Source of the DNA: Chamaecrista fasciculata
Lineage: Eukaryota > Streptophyta > Magnoliopsida > Fabales > Fabaceae
NCBI GenBank assembly: GCA_003254925.1
Contig: QANZ01002004.1
Coordinates: forward strand, 177,371-241,370
Length of the DNA stretch: 64,000 nucleotides
Direction: 5' to 3'
Position numbers and translations under genes: made by a program
The notes under the pieces: model-generated
What the model saw: the letters and a program-made list of their open reading frames with translations, nothing else
Databases searched by the model: none
What the model was told of the DNA's origin: nothing
Shown here: piece by piece, positions 46,554 through 57,708 of the stretch
Position numbering within the stretch: the stretch's first letter is position 1
Layout of the letters: each line of letters starts with the position of its first letter

Positions 46554-49274
46554 TCAAAGGCTGCTGATGGGTTGAGATGGAGGTTGTAGTCTACTGTTCC
46601 TGTGTCGGTGTTTAAGGAGCAGTCGATATCTATAAATATGTCTACTAAGTGTGGAGGACCTGTGAAGGAGATAGAGTGATTTTGGTTTCCTAGTAGAGTG
46701 AAATCTGTTCCTGAAAGAGGAAAGTTTAGATTGTGAGTTATTGGAGATGAGTGAAGGTCTGTAATGAGAGGGTTGGGTGGTGGAGGTGGGGCTGGGAACC
46801 AGTTGTAGAGTGTCAGATTGTTTTGTCTTGGTGTGGGGAGGATGAAAGTGTGATTTAGGCGAAGCAGAGTGGCTGTGTCTCTTGTTTGGGTATTTCGAGT
46901 GTTTCTTATGAAAGCTTGGCCCATGAGGCTTGCCCAGCAGTGGATCCTGGAGTTGTTGTTGAGGATCCCTCGGAGTAAGTTGATCCAAATCAATGTCATT
47001 GCAGATGAAGGAGAGTTTTGTTGTTGGAATGATTCGTAAAGGGTGTTTAAGATTTCTTCTCTTTGATCTTGTGGGGTTGGGTTGTTGTCCGTTGTCATGA
47101 AGGTCTGTGGAGGCCAGCGAATCGGTATGATGAGAAGAGTGACTGGGTTCTGAGGGTTTTGTGTGGTTGGAGAAAGAGGTGGAGAGTGTGTCATGTTTGT
47201 TGGCAGAGGGAAAGGGAATATAGGGGATGATGGAAAGGGTGTTTGTGGTTGAGGTGGTGGAATGTTTGAGGGCATGAGGCTGGGGGTGTTCGAGGTTAGG
47301 GGGGATGTTGGAGATGATGGTGCTGAGTTGTGGGGAGGAAGCGAGTTGTTGTTGGTTGGCATGTTGGGTATGTAGGTCAGGAGAAGTGTGTGATGAGGAT
47401 TTGCTATGCTCAGAGGAAGAGGGATGAGGCAATATGTTCGATGATGAGGGGGGGTTAAATAAAGTTGTTTGGTTTAGGGTCTTCCTGAGCTCGAGGGGAT
47501 CATACGTAGATAGTGGTGAGATGGTAGCAGAGTGAGGGTTTTGGTCAGATTCAATGTTAAGCACAATTTCAAGCAGGGGGGTAGAGGGTTGACTTTCTAT
47601 ACTTTTGGCTATAAAAGGCAAAGAAGGGGACGTAGAATGCATGGGGGAGAGGTTATCAATGGTTGTGAGCTGTCCATATTTTTGTGTGCTCGAAGGAGAA
47701 GAGAGAGAGATGGGTGATAAGGATTGATTAGAGGAGACATAAGGGATGTTTTTCTTCGAGGGGGTTAAGGTTTTGACAGCAGGTGATTTTGTATTCCTAG
47801 ATGTATGCTGAAAAGGGTAAAGTTTCTTTTTAGCCTTTAAAAAGCTAGGAATAAGGTGGACAGGGGTAGACTTCTTATATTTTGTCTTTACTTCTGAGGG
47901 CTGCAGGTTGCTTTTTGGTTTGGTCAGGTCAGGTACAACAGAAGGGTTAGGTTTGTCTAAGCAAGGATTAGAAGTTTTTGTTGGGGATAAAACTATCTGG
48001 TTAGCATTAGGGTTAACCGAAGGCTTTGGGTGCTTTTTGGGGGGAAAGAGATTTGAAATTTTTTGTTTTTTGTTAGTTGTAGAAGAAGTGGGGAAAGGAG
48101 TGGGTAGGAGAGGTAGCTTGTGCGCAAAAGATTGAGGATTATAAACTGAGAAATTTTCATAAATAATAGAAATAGGAATACCATTGAGAATCAGAGAAGC
48201 AGGGGGTAATTTCATAATATCTAATTCAATACATAAACGGGCAGCAAAGATAACAGATTGATTAAGGTTATTTTCATCCAGAGCAATCAAACGACCTAGA
48301 GAATTCCCTATTAGATTTAAAATATCAGAACAAAGATACTCAACAGGGAGATGGGGGAAAGAAACCCAGATAGAGGTAGATCGACTTGATAAAGAAGGGG
48401 AAAAATTCGGAATCCATGATCTAACCAGCAAAGGAAAACCGAAAAGAAACCAAGGAGGGGAAGAGAGAATACGAAACCTGGTCTCCTTATCAATGTTAGA
48501 TAGGAGGAAATGCTTTAAACCCAAATGCTTGAAGGTGACGCGATTTTTCAGCTTCCAGATCTTGAAAAGTTGTTCCTTAGCTGTAGATGTGAAGTTAATG
48601 TTTTCTGGAAGGGTGAATATGATGTCGTCCCTCCAAGAAGCCGCGAGAGAAGAACAGATATTGCTGGGGAGTGAGATGGTTAGAGTGTTGTTGGATAAAT
48701 CGATATGGGTAGTTGTATCAGAATCACGTAATTTCTGAGATGGGGGATTAGAGGATGGAGATGATTGAGGGGGAAGGGTAAGAGATGAAGATCCGAATTT
48801 ATGGACCAGATCCTTACAAAGGGCTGTTTTAAAGTTCAGATTTTTTGAGATTTGAGGGTTAGGTTCTAAGGTTTGTAGGTTTGGGTCAGGTGAGTTATTT
48901 TGTTGAGGATTATCTGGGTTCTGGGAGAGGTGATGTGATTTCGATGGGTAGAAAGAGTGAAGAGGAGATGGTTTGTGAGGGGGGAGAGATATGTTAGAGT
49001 TCTGAAGAGACGAAAGGGGGGGGATGACTGTTTCAGAAAGAGATTGAGGTGGTAGTGGGGATGACTTGAAGGTGGGGAGTGTTGGGAAGTCAGTATCGTT
49101 TTGGACATCAAGATGCAAGAGGGGGGATGAATCGTCAGGGTTTTGATGGGTTTCAGATAATGTTTGAGGTGGAAGACGGTGGGGGGGTGCGACGTTTGGT
49201 GTTTTTCGGTGGTTTTTTCGGTGGATGTGGTTTGAAGCGTTATGGGCTAGGTTGAGAGCATTTTGAGCCTCCAT
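46554..49274 (-). CDS. LINE ORF1: nucleic-acid-binding protein with DUF4283 region, 906 aa
   Basis: The 906-aa protein begins MEAQNALNLAHNAS. Residues about 190-345 fit the RRM-like DUF4283 region of plant LINE ORF1 proteins (DDIIFTLPE, FKIWKLKNRVTFKHLG, FRILSSPPWFLFGFPLLV, SIWVSFPHLPVEYL), followed by GRLIALDENN and ICIEL-type strands ending in IPISIIYENFSVYNP. Where relatives usually carry a C-x2-C-x4-H-x4-C zinc knuckle just after this point, there are no matching cysteines. The rest is Ser/Pro/His-rich and low in complexity. ORF1 proteins coat the element RNA. It stops 73 bases before the ORF2 start; its last 270 codons overlap a second open frame. Confidence 0.85.
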   Translation of the reverse strand: MEAQNALNLAHNASNHIHRKNHRKTPNVAPPHRLPPQTLSETHQNPDDSSPLLHLDVQNDTDFPTLPTFKSSPLPPQSLSETVIPPLSSLQNSNISLPPHKPSPLHSFYPSKSHHLSQNPDNPQQNNSPDPNLQTLEPNPQISKNLNFKTALCKDLVHKFGSSSLTLPPQSSPSSNPPSQKLRDSDTTTHIDLSNNTLTISLPSNICSSLAASWRDDIIFTLPENINFTSTAKEQLFKIWKLKNRVTFKHLGLKHFLLSNIDKETRFRILSSPPWFLFGFPLLVRSWIPNFSPSLSSRSTSIWVSFPHLPVEYLCSDILNLIGNSLGRLIALDENNLNQSVIFAARLCIELDIMKLPPASLILNGIPISIIYENFSVYNPQSFAHKLPLLPTPFPTSSTTNKKQKISNLFPPKKHPKPSVNPNANQIVLSPTKTSNPCLDKPNPSVVPDLTKPKSNLQPSEVKTKYKKSTPVHLIPSFLKAKKKLYPFQHTSRNTKSPAVKTLTPSKKNIPYVSSNQSLSPISLSSPSSTQKYGQLTTIDNLSPMHSTSPSLPFIAKSIESQPSTPLLEIVLNIESDQNPHSATISPLSTYDPLELRKTLNQTTLFNPPSSSNILPHPSSSEHSKSSSHTSPDLHTQHANQQQLASSPQLSTIISNIPPNLEHPQPHALKHSTTSTTNTLSIIPYIPFPSANKHDTLSTSFSNHTKPSEPSHSSHHTDSLASTDLHDNGQQPNPTRSKRRNLKHPLRIIPTTKLSFICNDIDLDQLTPRDPQQQLQDPLLGKPHGPSFHKKHSKYPNKRHSHSASPKSHFHPPHTKTKQSDTLQLVPSPTSTTQPSHYRPSLISNNSQSKLSSFRNRFHSTRKPKSLYLLHRSSTLSRHIYRYRLLLKHRHRNSRLQPPSQPISSL

Positions 49275-49300
49275 TTTACTAACTCCAGACTTCCCTTCAT

Positions 49301-49313
49301 TGCTAAACTCTTC
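49301..49313. repeat. LINE target-site duplication, 5' side copy
   Basis: tgctaaactcttc, identical to 42236-42248. Defines the 5' end of the LINE at 49300. Confidence 0.9.
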
Positions 49314-52300
49314 ATATCAAATTAATTGGATGGATTTTTAACAAAACATTTTGGACTATATATATCTATTTACAATTGTATACTTTTATATCAGATTTGT
49401 TCCTTCAAAGTCTTTCATATGATCATATCTGTTAGATTTTGGTTCTCAATAAATAACCAACCTTTAAATTTTGAAGTCCATTTCAATCGTCCCAACGCAG
49501 CATGTTTGGGGCACTGATCAGAAGCCAACACCAAAAGGCTTAGAAATTGTGATGTGTGATGTGATGAGGAGCCACATATTCTTCAGCTCATTTCTCTCTT
49601 TTTTTTTTTGGTAACAAGCTCATTTCTCTCTTTAATTATTACTATATATATATGCTTCAGTTCCTTATTATTCATATTGGGTCCAGTCAAACGTTTCCTT
49701 CACGGTATGTGTTGACCTTGCATGTTAAATGAACAGTTATTAGTTGTTGGCTACTTGGCCAGTTGCTGATGCTGGCATGGCAAAATTGAATTCATGAACC
49801 ACACATCAATCACCAAGACTTGGCCACGTCGACCAATCTTAGTTTGTGGGGTCGATAATTTATATTCATTATTCAAGGTTTTTTTTTTGGGTTGGCCATT
49901 CATTATTCAAAGTTGAAATATCAGATTAGACAAACCGAAACTATAGACTTGGAAAGGAGAGCAACCACCGACGTAGAACTTTGTGCAACACATGATCCCA
50001 GGACGCCCATGATCCGAGAAACTGATGAGTACTCCCACGATCAACTTCGTTTGCACAAAACTTTAATTTAATTTCATAGTTATTTTAGCAAAATTTAATT
50101 AGGTTATAATTTATTTTATTAAAGATGACAAATAATTTTTAAAAATTTTCTCATAAATCATGTTTTTGATAAAAAAAAATCTAACAATTAATGCCTTAAA
50201 AAACAATAAAATCTCATACCTGATCAAGCAAGGAAACAATTTATATATTTTTCATATATATATATATATATACAGTCAATATTATACCTATATTGGATCA
50301 TGGCGTAACATGGTTGTTGGCGGAATTTCACTTAAGGGGTGGCAATGTGCATTGCATTACCATGTGCAAGCTGTAGCTTTCCATGCATCAGCTATTATTT
50401 ATTGTCTTATTAAATTATTTGAATATTTCGTGGTTTATTGGTTTAATTAGAATTTTTTTTACCATTAATTAATTTAGGACCTTTTCCAGCATCTTCAGAT
50501 TAAAATAAGATTCAGTCTTCTTTTTGGCGTTGTTTTAGTTCTTCAATCAATCTAACCGGTCAATATATATATATAGATGAAGACTTTTCCAAACAAATTA
50601 AACTTGTTGAGGCTTTATTACATACATCTTAAAAGAACTAGATAGCTAACTATTGAAATTTGAATAGTAAAATGGGTGCTCCAATGGAGTCCTATCTTCT
50701 TTTCTATACTAAAATTGAAAGGGCGATCGTATATTGTACATACATATATATAAACATAACGATTTGATTTGTCAATGAAACATTCTGAAGAGTAATGGCA
50801 ATCAATTTAATTATTAATGGTACAAATTGAAATTTAAAAATTAGCTAACATGAGTTGACTTACTTAGCTTGATATTTAAAATGCAAAATATTGGTAAGAT
50901 GCAGTCCTTCGTCGTCATGCTGTGTGGCTCAAAACTACTAGTGAGTTGTACGTGCCTATAGGGTCCGTGTTGGTGTTTATCCTTGGGCGAGAAATTTTCT
51001 TATTAGGGCATGTTTGTCAACCCAGAGGGGAGAGGGATATGTGAAAGGAGAGGGAAAGAGAAGAGAAAGGAAAGTTAAATTTTCATACCTGTTCTTCTTA
51101 ATTATTTGGTTAATGATATTTTTTAAAAATATTTTAATTTGAAATATTTAAAATTTATAAGCGGATCAGAAGAATATATATATAAAATATTAAAAGTTAA
51201 TTCATTATTATTTTACTTCTAATTTTTAAGTTTCTAAATTGAAGGAAATATATTTTTTTAACCTCTCACTTTCCCTTCTTTTCTCCTTTATAAACTTCAA
51301 TTCAAATATAATCTTTATTGTCGACACTCAAGTTCATGTATAATAGGTCATATTAATGAATAATGATAATAATGCTGATTGCTGAGCATTAATATTATGG
51401 GATTGGCAATTAAACACCAAATGCAGGTATAGTATTAGGGTCAACTGTCAACTGTCAAAAGATAGATCAAGCTTGTGACTGCGCTTTAAGCCTTTAACCT
51501 AGCTAGCTAAGTATATACGTAGTTTTGAGAGAGAATCTTTCTATATGCAGTCTGCACAATATAATTTTGTCCTATACCAAAAAAGAATCGCATCACTGAC
51601 CACACGAAGTTGAAGATTAAAACATGGGATCTGACCAATTACGATATATAATTAATATTAATATATATATACATATGCAGAATGCAAACCATATATCAAT
51701 GTGGGTCCAATCTTACTTGGTCCAAACATGAAAGTATATATTTTAATCATTAATGAAATTCTGCGAACGAAACTGCGCGTTCGACGTTAGGGTTGAGGCC
51801 GACCACCGACTAACTAATTTCGTGCAGGTTTAATAACAAGTTCAAGAAGAAAAAAGAAAAACTATTCAAACTGTTTGTTAAGCGACTGTTTAACAAATTT
51901 ATTTGCCTCCTAGCTAACCATACTCGTACATAGCTACAGGTTTGGCAATTGGCAACCTACCAAACGTAACACATTGACGAACAACACACACATATGTATT
52001 GATGATCTTTGTTAGCATTGTTTTTCAACCTTTAGAGTTTTTGACATGTTCTAGGAAGATCATGATATCATCATAAAGATCAAGTCTCATATATATATAT
52101 ATACGCACACACATTAGGAGACATGCTCGTATTTAGTATTCAACCGTGTCTTAGATAAGATTATTTCTGATGGAAGATATACGTGGGAAATGAAAATAAT
52201 ATATGTATCACATCAAATAGATCAAGTTATAATTTCGATTGGATTGCTGTTAATAACAACAATGTGTATACTCTCTAATCTGAGTAATCTCTATTTTACT

Positions 52301-53353
52301 GAGTTTCAGTCTTTATACCGGTTGCAAATTGCGGTTGCGGCTGCGGTTGCTGTTGCGTTGCGATTAATGCGATTGCGGGTATTGTGGGTGTTACGATGCG
52401 GGTTGCGGTTACTGCGGTCGTGAATTTTTTTAAAATTGCACAAAATGTTAAATTTTAAAAGTTAAATATATTATATGAACTCATACATATATGAATTCAC
52501 ACCTCACTCATTCTTCTCAAATTCAATCTCTCCATCTTATTATCTCATATTTGAAGCTATGATAATAAGTGGTGGATATAATAAATCAACCAATAAACTC
52601 TCCAATTCTTCTACACGCTCTTTCTATGTCTCTTCCTAATTTTTCAGATCAATATTTTTTTAAATCGGAAAAAAAATAAGCATTTAGACCGCAAAGTAAC
52701 CGCATTTCTGCCGCATCGCCGCAACGTTGCGGCCGCAACACCTTTACGTTGCGGTGCAACCCTGTGATTTAGGCTCACACCGCAATTGCGTTGCTTACCG
52801 CAACCGCAATATTGCGGCCGCAATTGGTGATGCGGTCCGCAATTTGCAACCATACTGACTACAAAATTATCAACTGATCTGATATATGGTAATGCAATTA
52901 TATATATATATATATATTCCAATGCCTTTTCAGTAATATGAAGCTATATTAAATCAATAAGATGGAAAAAAAATTAAAAATCAGAATTAAATTCAGAAAC
53001 GCAGTAGGCTAACTAACGATATTGACACCCTTTAATTCCTGTTTTCTATATGCCAGAGTCCATTATATATTAGCTAGTCTGACCTGATGAATGAATATAT
53101 CATCAGAAAATGATTGGCTAGTTAGTATCAACATTAATTCAACCGAATATATATGATGCAGGTACGTCAAAACTCAGAATGACAGCAAAATTAAAGCGAG
53201 AGGCATATATATATATATATAATGTATATTGAATTTGTAATTAATTAACATTTAATTTGTTGATCGAAATAATTCCTCAATTTGTGTAGACAAAAATCAC
53301 ACACAGGCAGAAGGAGAGCAAAAATGTGTAGGTAGGTGAAAGAATGAATGAAA
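49314..53353. other. gene-free spacer between LINE and PUB gene
   Basis: About 4 kb of AT-rich DNA. It contains several (TA)n tracts (near 50255, 50565, 51176, 52090, 52900, 53205), the 17-mer shared with 37807 (50005-50021), a hAT-like TGCGG-rich element (52320-52851), and at the right the probable 3' untranslated region of the PUB gene. No open frame in it has a family signature. Confidence 0.55.
52320..52851. mobile_element. TGCGGTTGCGG-rich MITE, about 530 bp
   Basis: The left end ggttgcaaattgcggttgcgg is matched inverted by the right end ccgcaatttgcaacc. Both arms are built of short 'gcggttgc' words in opposite orientation, with a unique AT-rich centre. GC content is much higher in the arms than around them. 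I could not match a clear 8-bp target duplication, so the superfamily (hAT-like) is a guess. Confidence 0.7.
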
Positions 53354-54619
53354 TCAAATGGGGTAAGAAGTAAGCAAATTGGTAGGAAGGCACGGAGAAT
53401 TCCTCCAAGCCTTGGCATGCATTCTGAGAATCTCTCTGGCTTTTTCCTTGGCCTTGTTCCCACTATCCACTTGAATCACCAAGCACAGTTTAGCCACCAC
53501 TCCCACCGCCATCATCTCTTGCAACACGCTCGCCGTGGCGGAGAATCTAGCAATCCACATCAGTATCCTGGTGGCCCTATCATTTGCCAGCGTGGACACT
53601 CTCAGAATCTTCTTAGACACGATGGCCATCCCCGCGCCGTGACTCAACAGCTCAGCTCTACCTTCCGCACATCCACATAGGATCTCCAACAACACAAGCA
53701 TCATCTCGCAGTACTTCCTCTCGTTACAATCCAGAAGCATCTCTATCAACACCGATACGCCGCCTGCTTCCACGGCGCGTATTCTGTTTCTCCCCCAGAC
53801 GCAGACGTGGATGAGTGTTCTGAGAGCGGCTTTTGTGGCTTGGGGAGAGATCTGGTCCTTCGCAATTTGTACAAGCTCCACGAAGATTTGAGGTTTGAGA
53901 TTGTTCAAGAGAGTGGAATCGGCTTCTTGGAGGAGGGAGTGGAGGAGGAGGACGGCGTAAGCGCGTGAGTCGTAGAAGCCGCTTTGCATGATGGTGGTTA
54001 AGCAGGGGAGGAGTTCGCCGTGGTGGAAGACGAGGAGGGTGTTGAGTCCGGAGGGGGACACGTGGAGCGTGTGGAGGATGAGTAAGGCTTCATGGGCTGG
54101 GTTGGTTTTGAAGTCGAGGGCATCATCGTCATTATAAATATTATTATTGTTGTTGTTGAGGATGATGGAGGCTAGGAATTCGAGGGCGCCAGGGGCGGAT
54201 TCGATGGTGCGTTTGTTGGCTTCGCTTTCGGAAGCTAAGGATTTGAGTGTTTGGAGGGATTGGTGAGGGGATTGCGAAGCGTGTTGGAGAAGCTTCGAGA
54301 TTTGGGGGATTGTGATTGGGGGTTTCGGGGTGGGGATCCTCTGGATTCCCTGGGACGCGTGGATGGTACACCAGGATTGGATCAGACGGCGGAGGGTGTG
54401 ATTCGGGGTCAGATGGGAGGGATCAACGGAGAGAGGCTGTTGGGTCACGGGGCAAGTGTGGGTGTTGCCTGAGAACACCCATTTCTCGATGCTATCTCTG
54501 TCGTACGTGATTCCCGTTGACAGTGTGATGGGATCTTTCATGATCTCTAATGAAATCGGGCACAAAAAGAATGGTGGAACTTCAATCTCTTCATCTACTA
54601 CTTGACCATGATGATCCAT
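53354..54619 (-). CDS. U-box E3 ubiquitin ligase, PUB22/PUB23 type, 421 aa
   Basis: A single exon encodes 421 aa starting MDHHGQVVDEEIEVPP. The U-box is at residues about 14-88 (FFLCPISLEIMKDPITLSTGITYDR ... CPVTQQPL ... LTPNHTLRRLIQSWC), the E2-docking fold that lacks zinc ligands. Residues about 110-410 are armadillo-like helical repeats for substrate binding. Length and the VPPFFLCPIS opening match the intronless plant PUB22/23/24 group (AtPUB23 is 411 aa). Those ligases dampen pattern-triggered immunity and drought signalling; AtPUB22 targets the exocyst subunit Exo70B2. Gly/Asn runs (IILNNNNNNIYNDDD) come from a TTG/TTA trinucleotide repeat at 54137-54160. The start is the first ATG and fits the family. 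Confidence 0.94.
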   Translation of the reverse strand: MDHHGQVVDEEIEVPPFFLCPISLEIMKDPITLSTGITYDRDSIEKWVFSGNTHTCPVTQQPLSVDPSHLTPNHTLRRLIQSWCTIHASQGIQRIPTPKPPITIPQISKLLQHASQSPHQSLQTLKSLASESEANKRTIESAPGALEFLASIILNNNNNNIYNDDDALDFKTNPAHEALLILHTLHVSPSGLNTLLVFHHGELLPCLTTIMQSGFYDSRAYAVLLLHSLLQEADSTLLNNLKPQIFVELVQIAKDQISPQATKAALRTLIHVCVWGRNRIRAVEAGGVSVLIEMLLDCNERKYCEMMLVLLEILCGCAEGRAELLSHGAGMAIVSKKILRVSTLANDRATRILMWIARFSATASVLQEMMAVGVVAKLCLVIQVDSGNKAKEKAREILRMHAKAWRNSPCLPTNLLTSYPI

Positions 54620-57600
54620 ATCTTTAATACTGTTTGTTGTATATCTTCAATTCGATCCTCTACCTGCGAATTCAACTCAATGAAGAATCGATCCCCTTTG
54701 TATATTAAGCTGAAGCGGCTGATGGTGGTACTACGTTGTAGAAGCTAGCTGACTGAGTTGAGAAAATGGGAGAGAGAGGAGGCGTGTTATTTATAGGATA
54801 GGATAGGAATAGAAGCGTGTAGGTTTCAAAGTCAAAACACGGAAAAATAATAATATAATAAATGTTAGAGGGGATCCAGACGCAGTGTGGTATATGTGTA
54901 ATGTATACTTTTCCAAATAGAGAGAGACAGAGGAGAAGACCAAGTTTAGCTTGGTAGATATGGTATAAATAAATGAATTAAATGAATGATAGATAGGGTG
55001 TAATGATGGATGAAGGGACAGAGTTGAAAAGAGAGAAATAGCACATGCCCATATGTTACATTTTGAATTTCTCTCGAGGATAATGCATACGTGTAGGAGG
55101 GTGATTGGTTAGATTCATGATGGGGAAAAGGAAGGCGCTAGTGGTGCTTCGCTTAGCTTCGTAACGTTGGGGAGAGGGGGGGTTTGACCGCTTACCAGCA
55201 TACAAAACGTGAATAATATCAAACCAATCAAAATTAAAGTTGAATTTCTCTCTCCAGTCTTCAAATTCAGACTGCCTCTACGCTTTTAATTAAATACCTC
55301 CTTCCTTCGTACTTCCTACTCCTCACTACACACTTGCTACTTAATTTACTTCCTTCCTACTTCTCACCCCAGCCACCCTCATCAATTTACATTTTCACAC
55401 TATTGCCTAATTCATCTTTTTCATTTTTACTTTTTTCCTTTTTCCCCTTTTTGTCTCTTCTTTCAATTATTTAATAAGTACACAAATTCTTACAGTCCAT
55501 TCAGTGAATATATATATATATATATATGAGTTGTTTAATTCATTTCACCTATTAATTAATTCAATATTTTTTTACAAACGTAGAAAATCAGAAAAATAAA
55601 ATGAAAAATAATATATATAGGTGAAGTAACAAGCTTGATTCAAAAGCGAATATATGAATATAAATTAATGAGCAAGAAAAGAAAATAAAAAAACCAAACA
55701 GCTACATTTCTTGTATATATTTTACATTTCATAATGTCAACCTTGATCAAATACACGCAATTCTTCCCATTAATTCGCAACTCAATGTATATCTTATTAA
55801 TACAGTAGATCGATCGACTTCAAAATAATGTAAAATAATACTCATAAAGTTGACCTTAGTGTTTAATTATATATGTTTGAGGAGGCTTTCATATCTCAGT
55901 TGAAAGGATGCCTAGTTAAAATAATTACCAGATATGGTACTGAACATGGTTATCGAGGATGTTGTCTCCAAGACTTGCTAAGCAAATTAAATTAAAAACA
56001 CATTCCCTGTTCTTATATATTTTATGTAGTTCATATTTAGACGACGACTAACATTTTATTATTTCAGGTCTATACATGCATGGAAATATTCTAATCATAT
56101 ATATACTTAAGATGAGAATAATAAGCATATATAGATAACTATATATAGCTGGAATATAACTTGCAAAGACTAGACTTTGGTGGGAAAAAAACTTATTATA
56201 TTCTCATACTACTAATATATATATGTTTATAAATAATTCTGGCATCGACAAAAAATATATTTTTTATTTAAAATGTATAATTAAAAAAATTGCAGAAAAT
56301 TTACGATTAATTTAATCTAAATTAGACCTATATATATATATAATAACATCGCCATCTTGTTTCTTTTGTCAATAAATAAATAAATAATAATATATACCAG
56401 AAATATTAATTAAAACAATATTAAATAATCTGTAGTTCCTAGTTGTTGAATAACGAAATATATATTTTGAATAATTCGATCATTTTAATACTATACACAT
56501 ATATATAATCGATGAGCAATACACATGGTGGTTGGCAGCAAATTTTGAAAATGAAATTCATAACCAAAAAAAAACTGATAAAGTCGTATAAATTAATTTA
56601 AAAAAAACTGTATTTTTATAGTTGTGCCACAAGTTCCTCGAAGTATACAATATGTATAAAATAATGTCTCAGATTGATAATCATGTGTGACAAGTAATCC
56701 CGTTGTCTGCTCCCGCTCCCATAAAATTAAATATCTCAGTAACAAAGCGAAAAATAGATATTTAATTTGTCAACATGTGTAACCACCTTCAATTTTATCA
56801 TTTGAAAACAGAGAAATGTTCAATTCAACGAATAAAAAGTGTATCTAAATTACACACCAATTTTTTTTTTTCCTATATTGGAGCTTCCCGGGGCTTGTAT
56901 TTGTTGTTAATTACTCATGCAAATAATGGATCAATTCAGACATTTTGATAGTAATGGACTATATATATGTAGGCTTAAAACTGGAGACACCTCAGGCCAA
57001 AAATAAAAAAGACAAAAAGAAAACTGGAGACACCACTCTCGTGTTGTGGATTGGCTCAATTTGTTACTCTGATACAAAGTTGTGTGATTGGCTCAATTAC
57101 TCGTATATAGGTTGGTTATTAGGTTATGTTAGGAACAAAAGTTTGATAAAACAAAATGTTCAAAACCTCATTTTGGTCTTTAAAATATAGGATAATATAA
57201 ATTATATTTTGGTCCTTAAACTTTTTTTCTTCCATTTTGGTCCTCAATTTTTTCAATTTGTTCCACCATTAATTCAAAATGTTATTTTATTTTATTTTAT
57301 CATTATTATATTTCTAAGCTAGACAATTGAGATAGATCATTTCTCTCTCATATATATCATAATAAGTGAATATGTTAACAAAGAGAGAAATAACAATTTT
57401 TCTTCTTAACTACAATTAAAAATAATTTTGTAATTAATTTTTCTTTCTCTTTATAGTGATTTACTTTATTATGATATATATAAAAGATAAATTATATCTA
57501 AGTTAAGTGTCTGATTTAAAGATAATAGAAAAAATTATACAAAATCAAGTTATTTTAGACTAATAGTGAAACAGATAGAAAAATTTTGAAAATTACTAAA

Positions 57601-57708
57601 ATAAAATTTATCTTATAATTTAAAGATTAAAATAAAATTTTGACACAGCAAAATTCACTTTAGAATAAGACAGGAAAAGTAGGGGAGCCGTGAAGATAAT
57701 AAATATTA
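54620..57708. other. spacer upstream of the PUB gene
   Basis: The first few hundred bases are the PUB leader and promoter (TATA box at 54787-54795). The remainder is AT-rich with many 'atatatat' tracts and no family signature on either strand. From about 57150 a stretch with 'attttggtcctt' words looks like a weathered inverted-repeat element whose second arm (about 57590-57660) is only partly recognisable. Confidence 0.5.
54787..54795 (-). promoter_or_regulatory. candidate TATA box of the PUB22/23-type gene
   Basis: Reads TATAAATAA on the minus strand in a 'cctataaataacacg' context, about 170 bases upstream of the start codon. This would give a leader of roughly 135-145 bases. A CT-rich stretch follows, typical of plant leaders. 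Confidence 0.6.

Larger units (their letters stand above)
42249..49300 (-). mobile_element. L1-type LINE (non-LTR retrotransposon), 7.05 kb, nearly intact
   Basis: On the minus strand the order is a 26-nt leader, ORF1 (49274-46554), ORF2 with endonuclease and reverse transcriptase (46480-42998), an RNase H segment in the -1 frame (43001-42333), and a 17-base poly-A tail (42265-42249). The element is bounded by a perfect 13-bp target-site duplication. Plant L1 elements copy themselves through target-primed reverse transcription. Long open frames and matching flanks indicate a fairly recent insertion. The very short leader may mean slight 5' truncation. Confidence 0.93.

Noticed and set aside
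52190..52423. 77-codon frame ending in Val/Ala/Leu/Arg repeats
   Set aside because: Produced by the TGCGG-rich arm of the MITE at 52320.
53348..53680. 110-codon plus-strand frame opposite the PUB gene
   Set aside because: Antisense shadow of the armadillo-repeat coding region.
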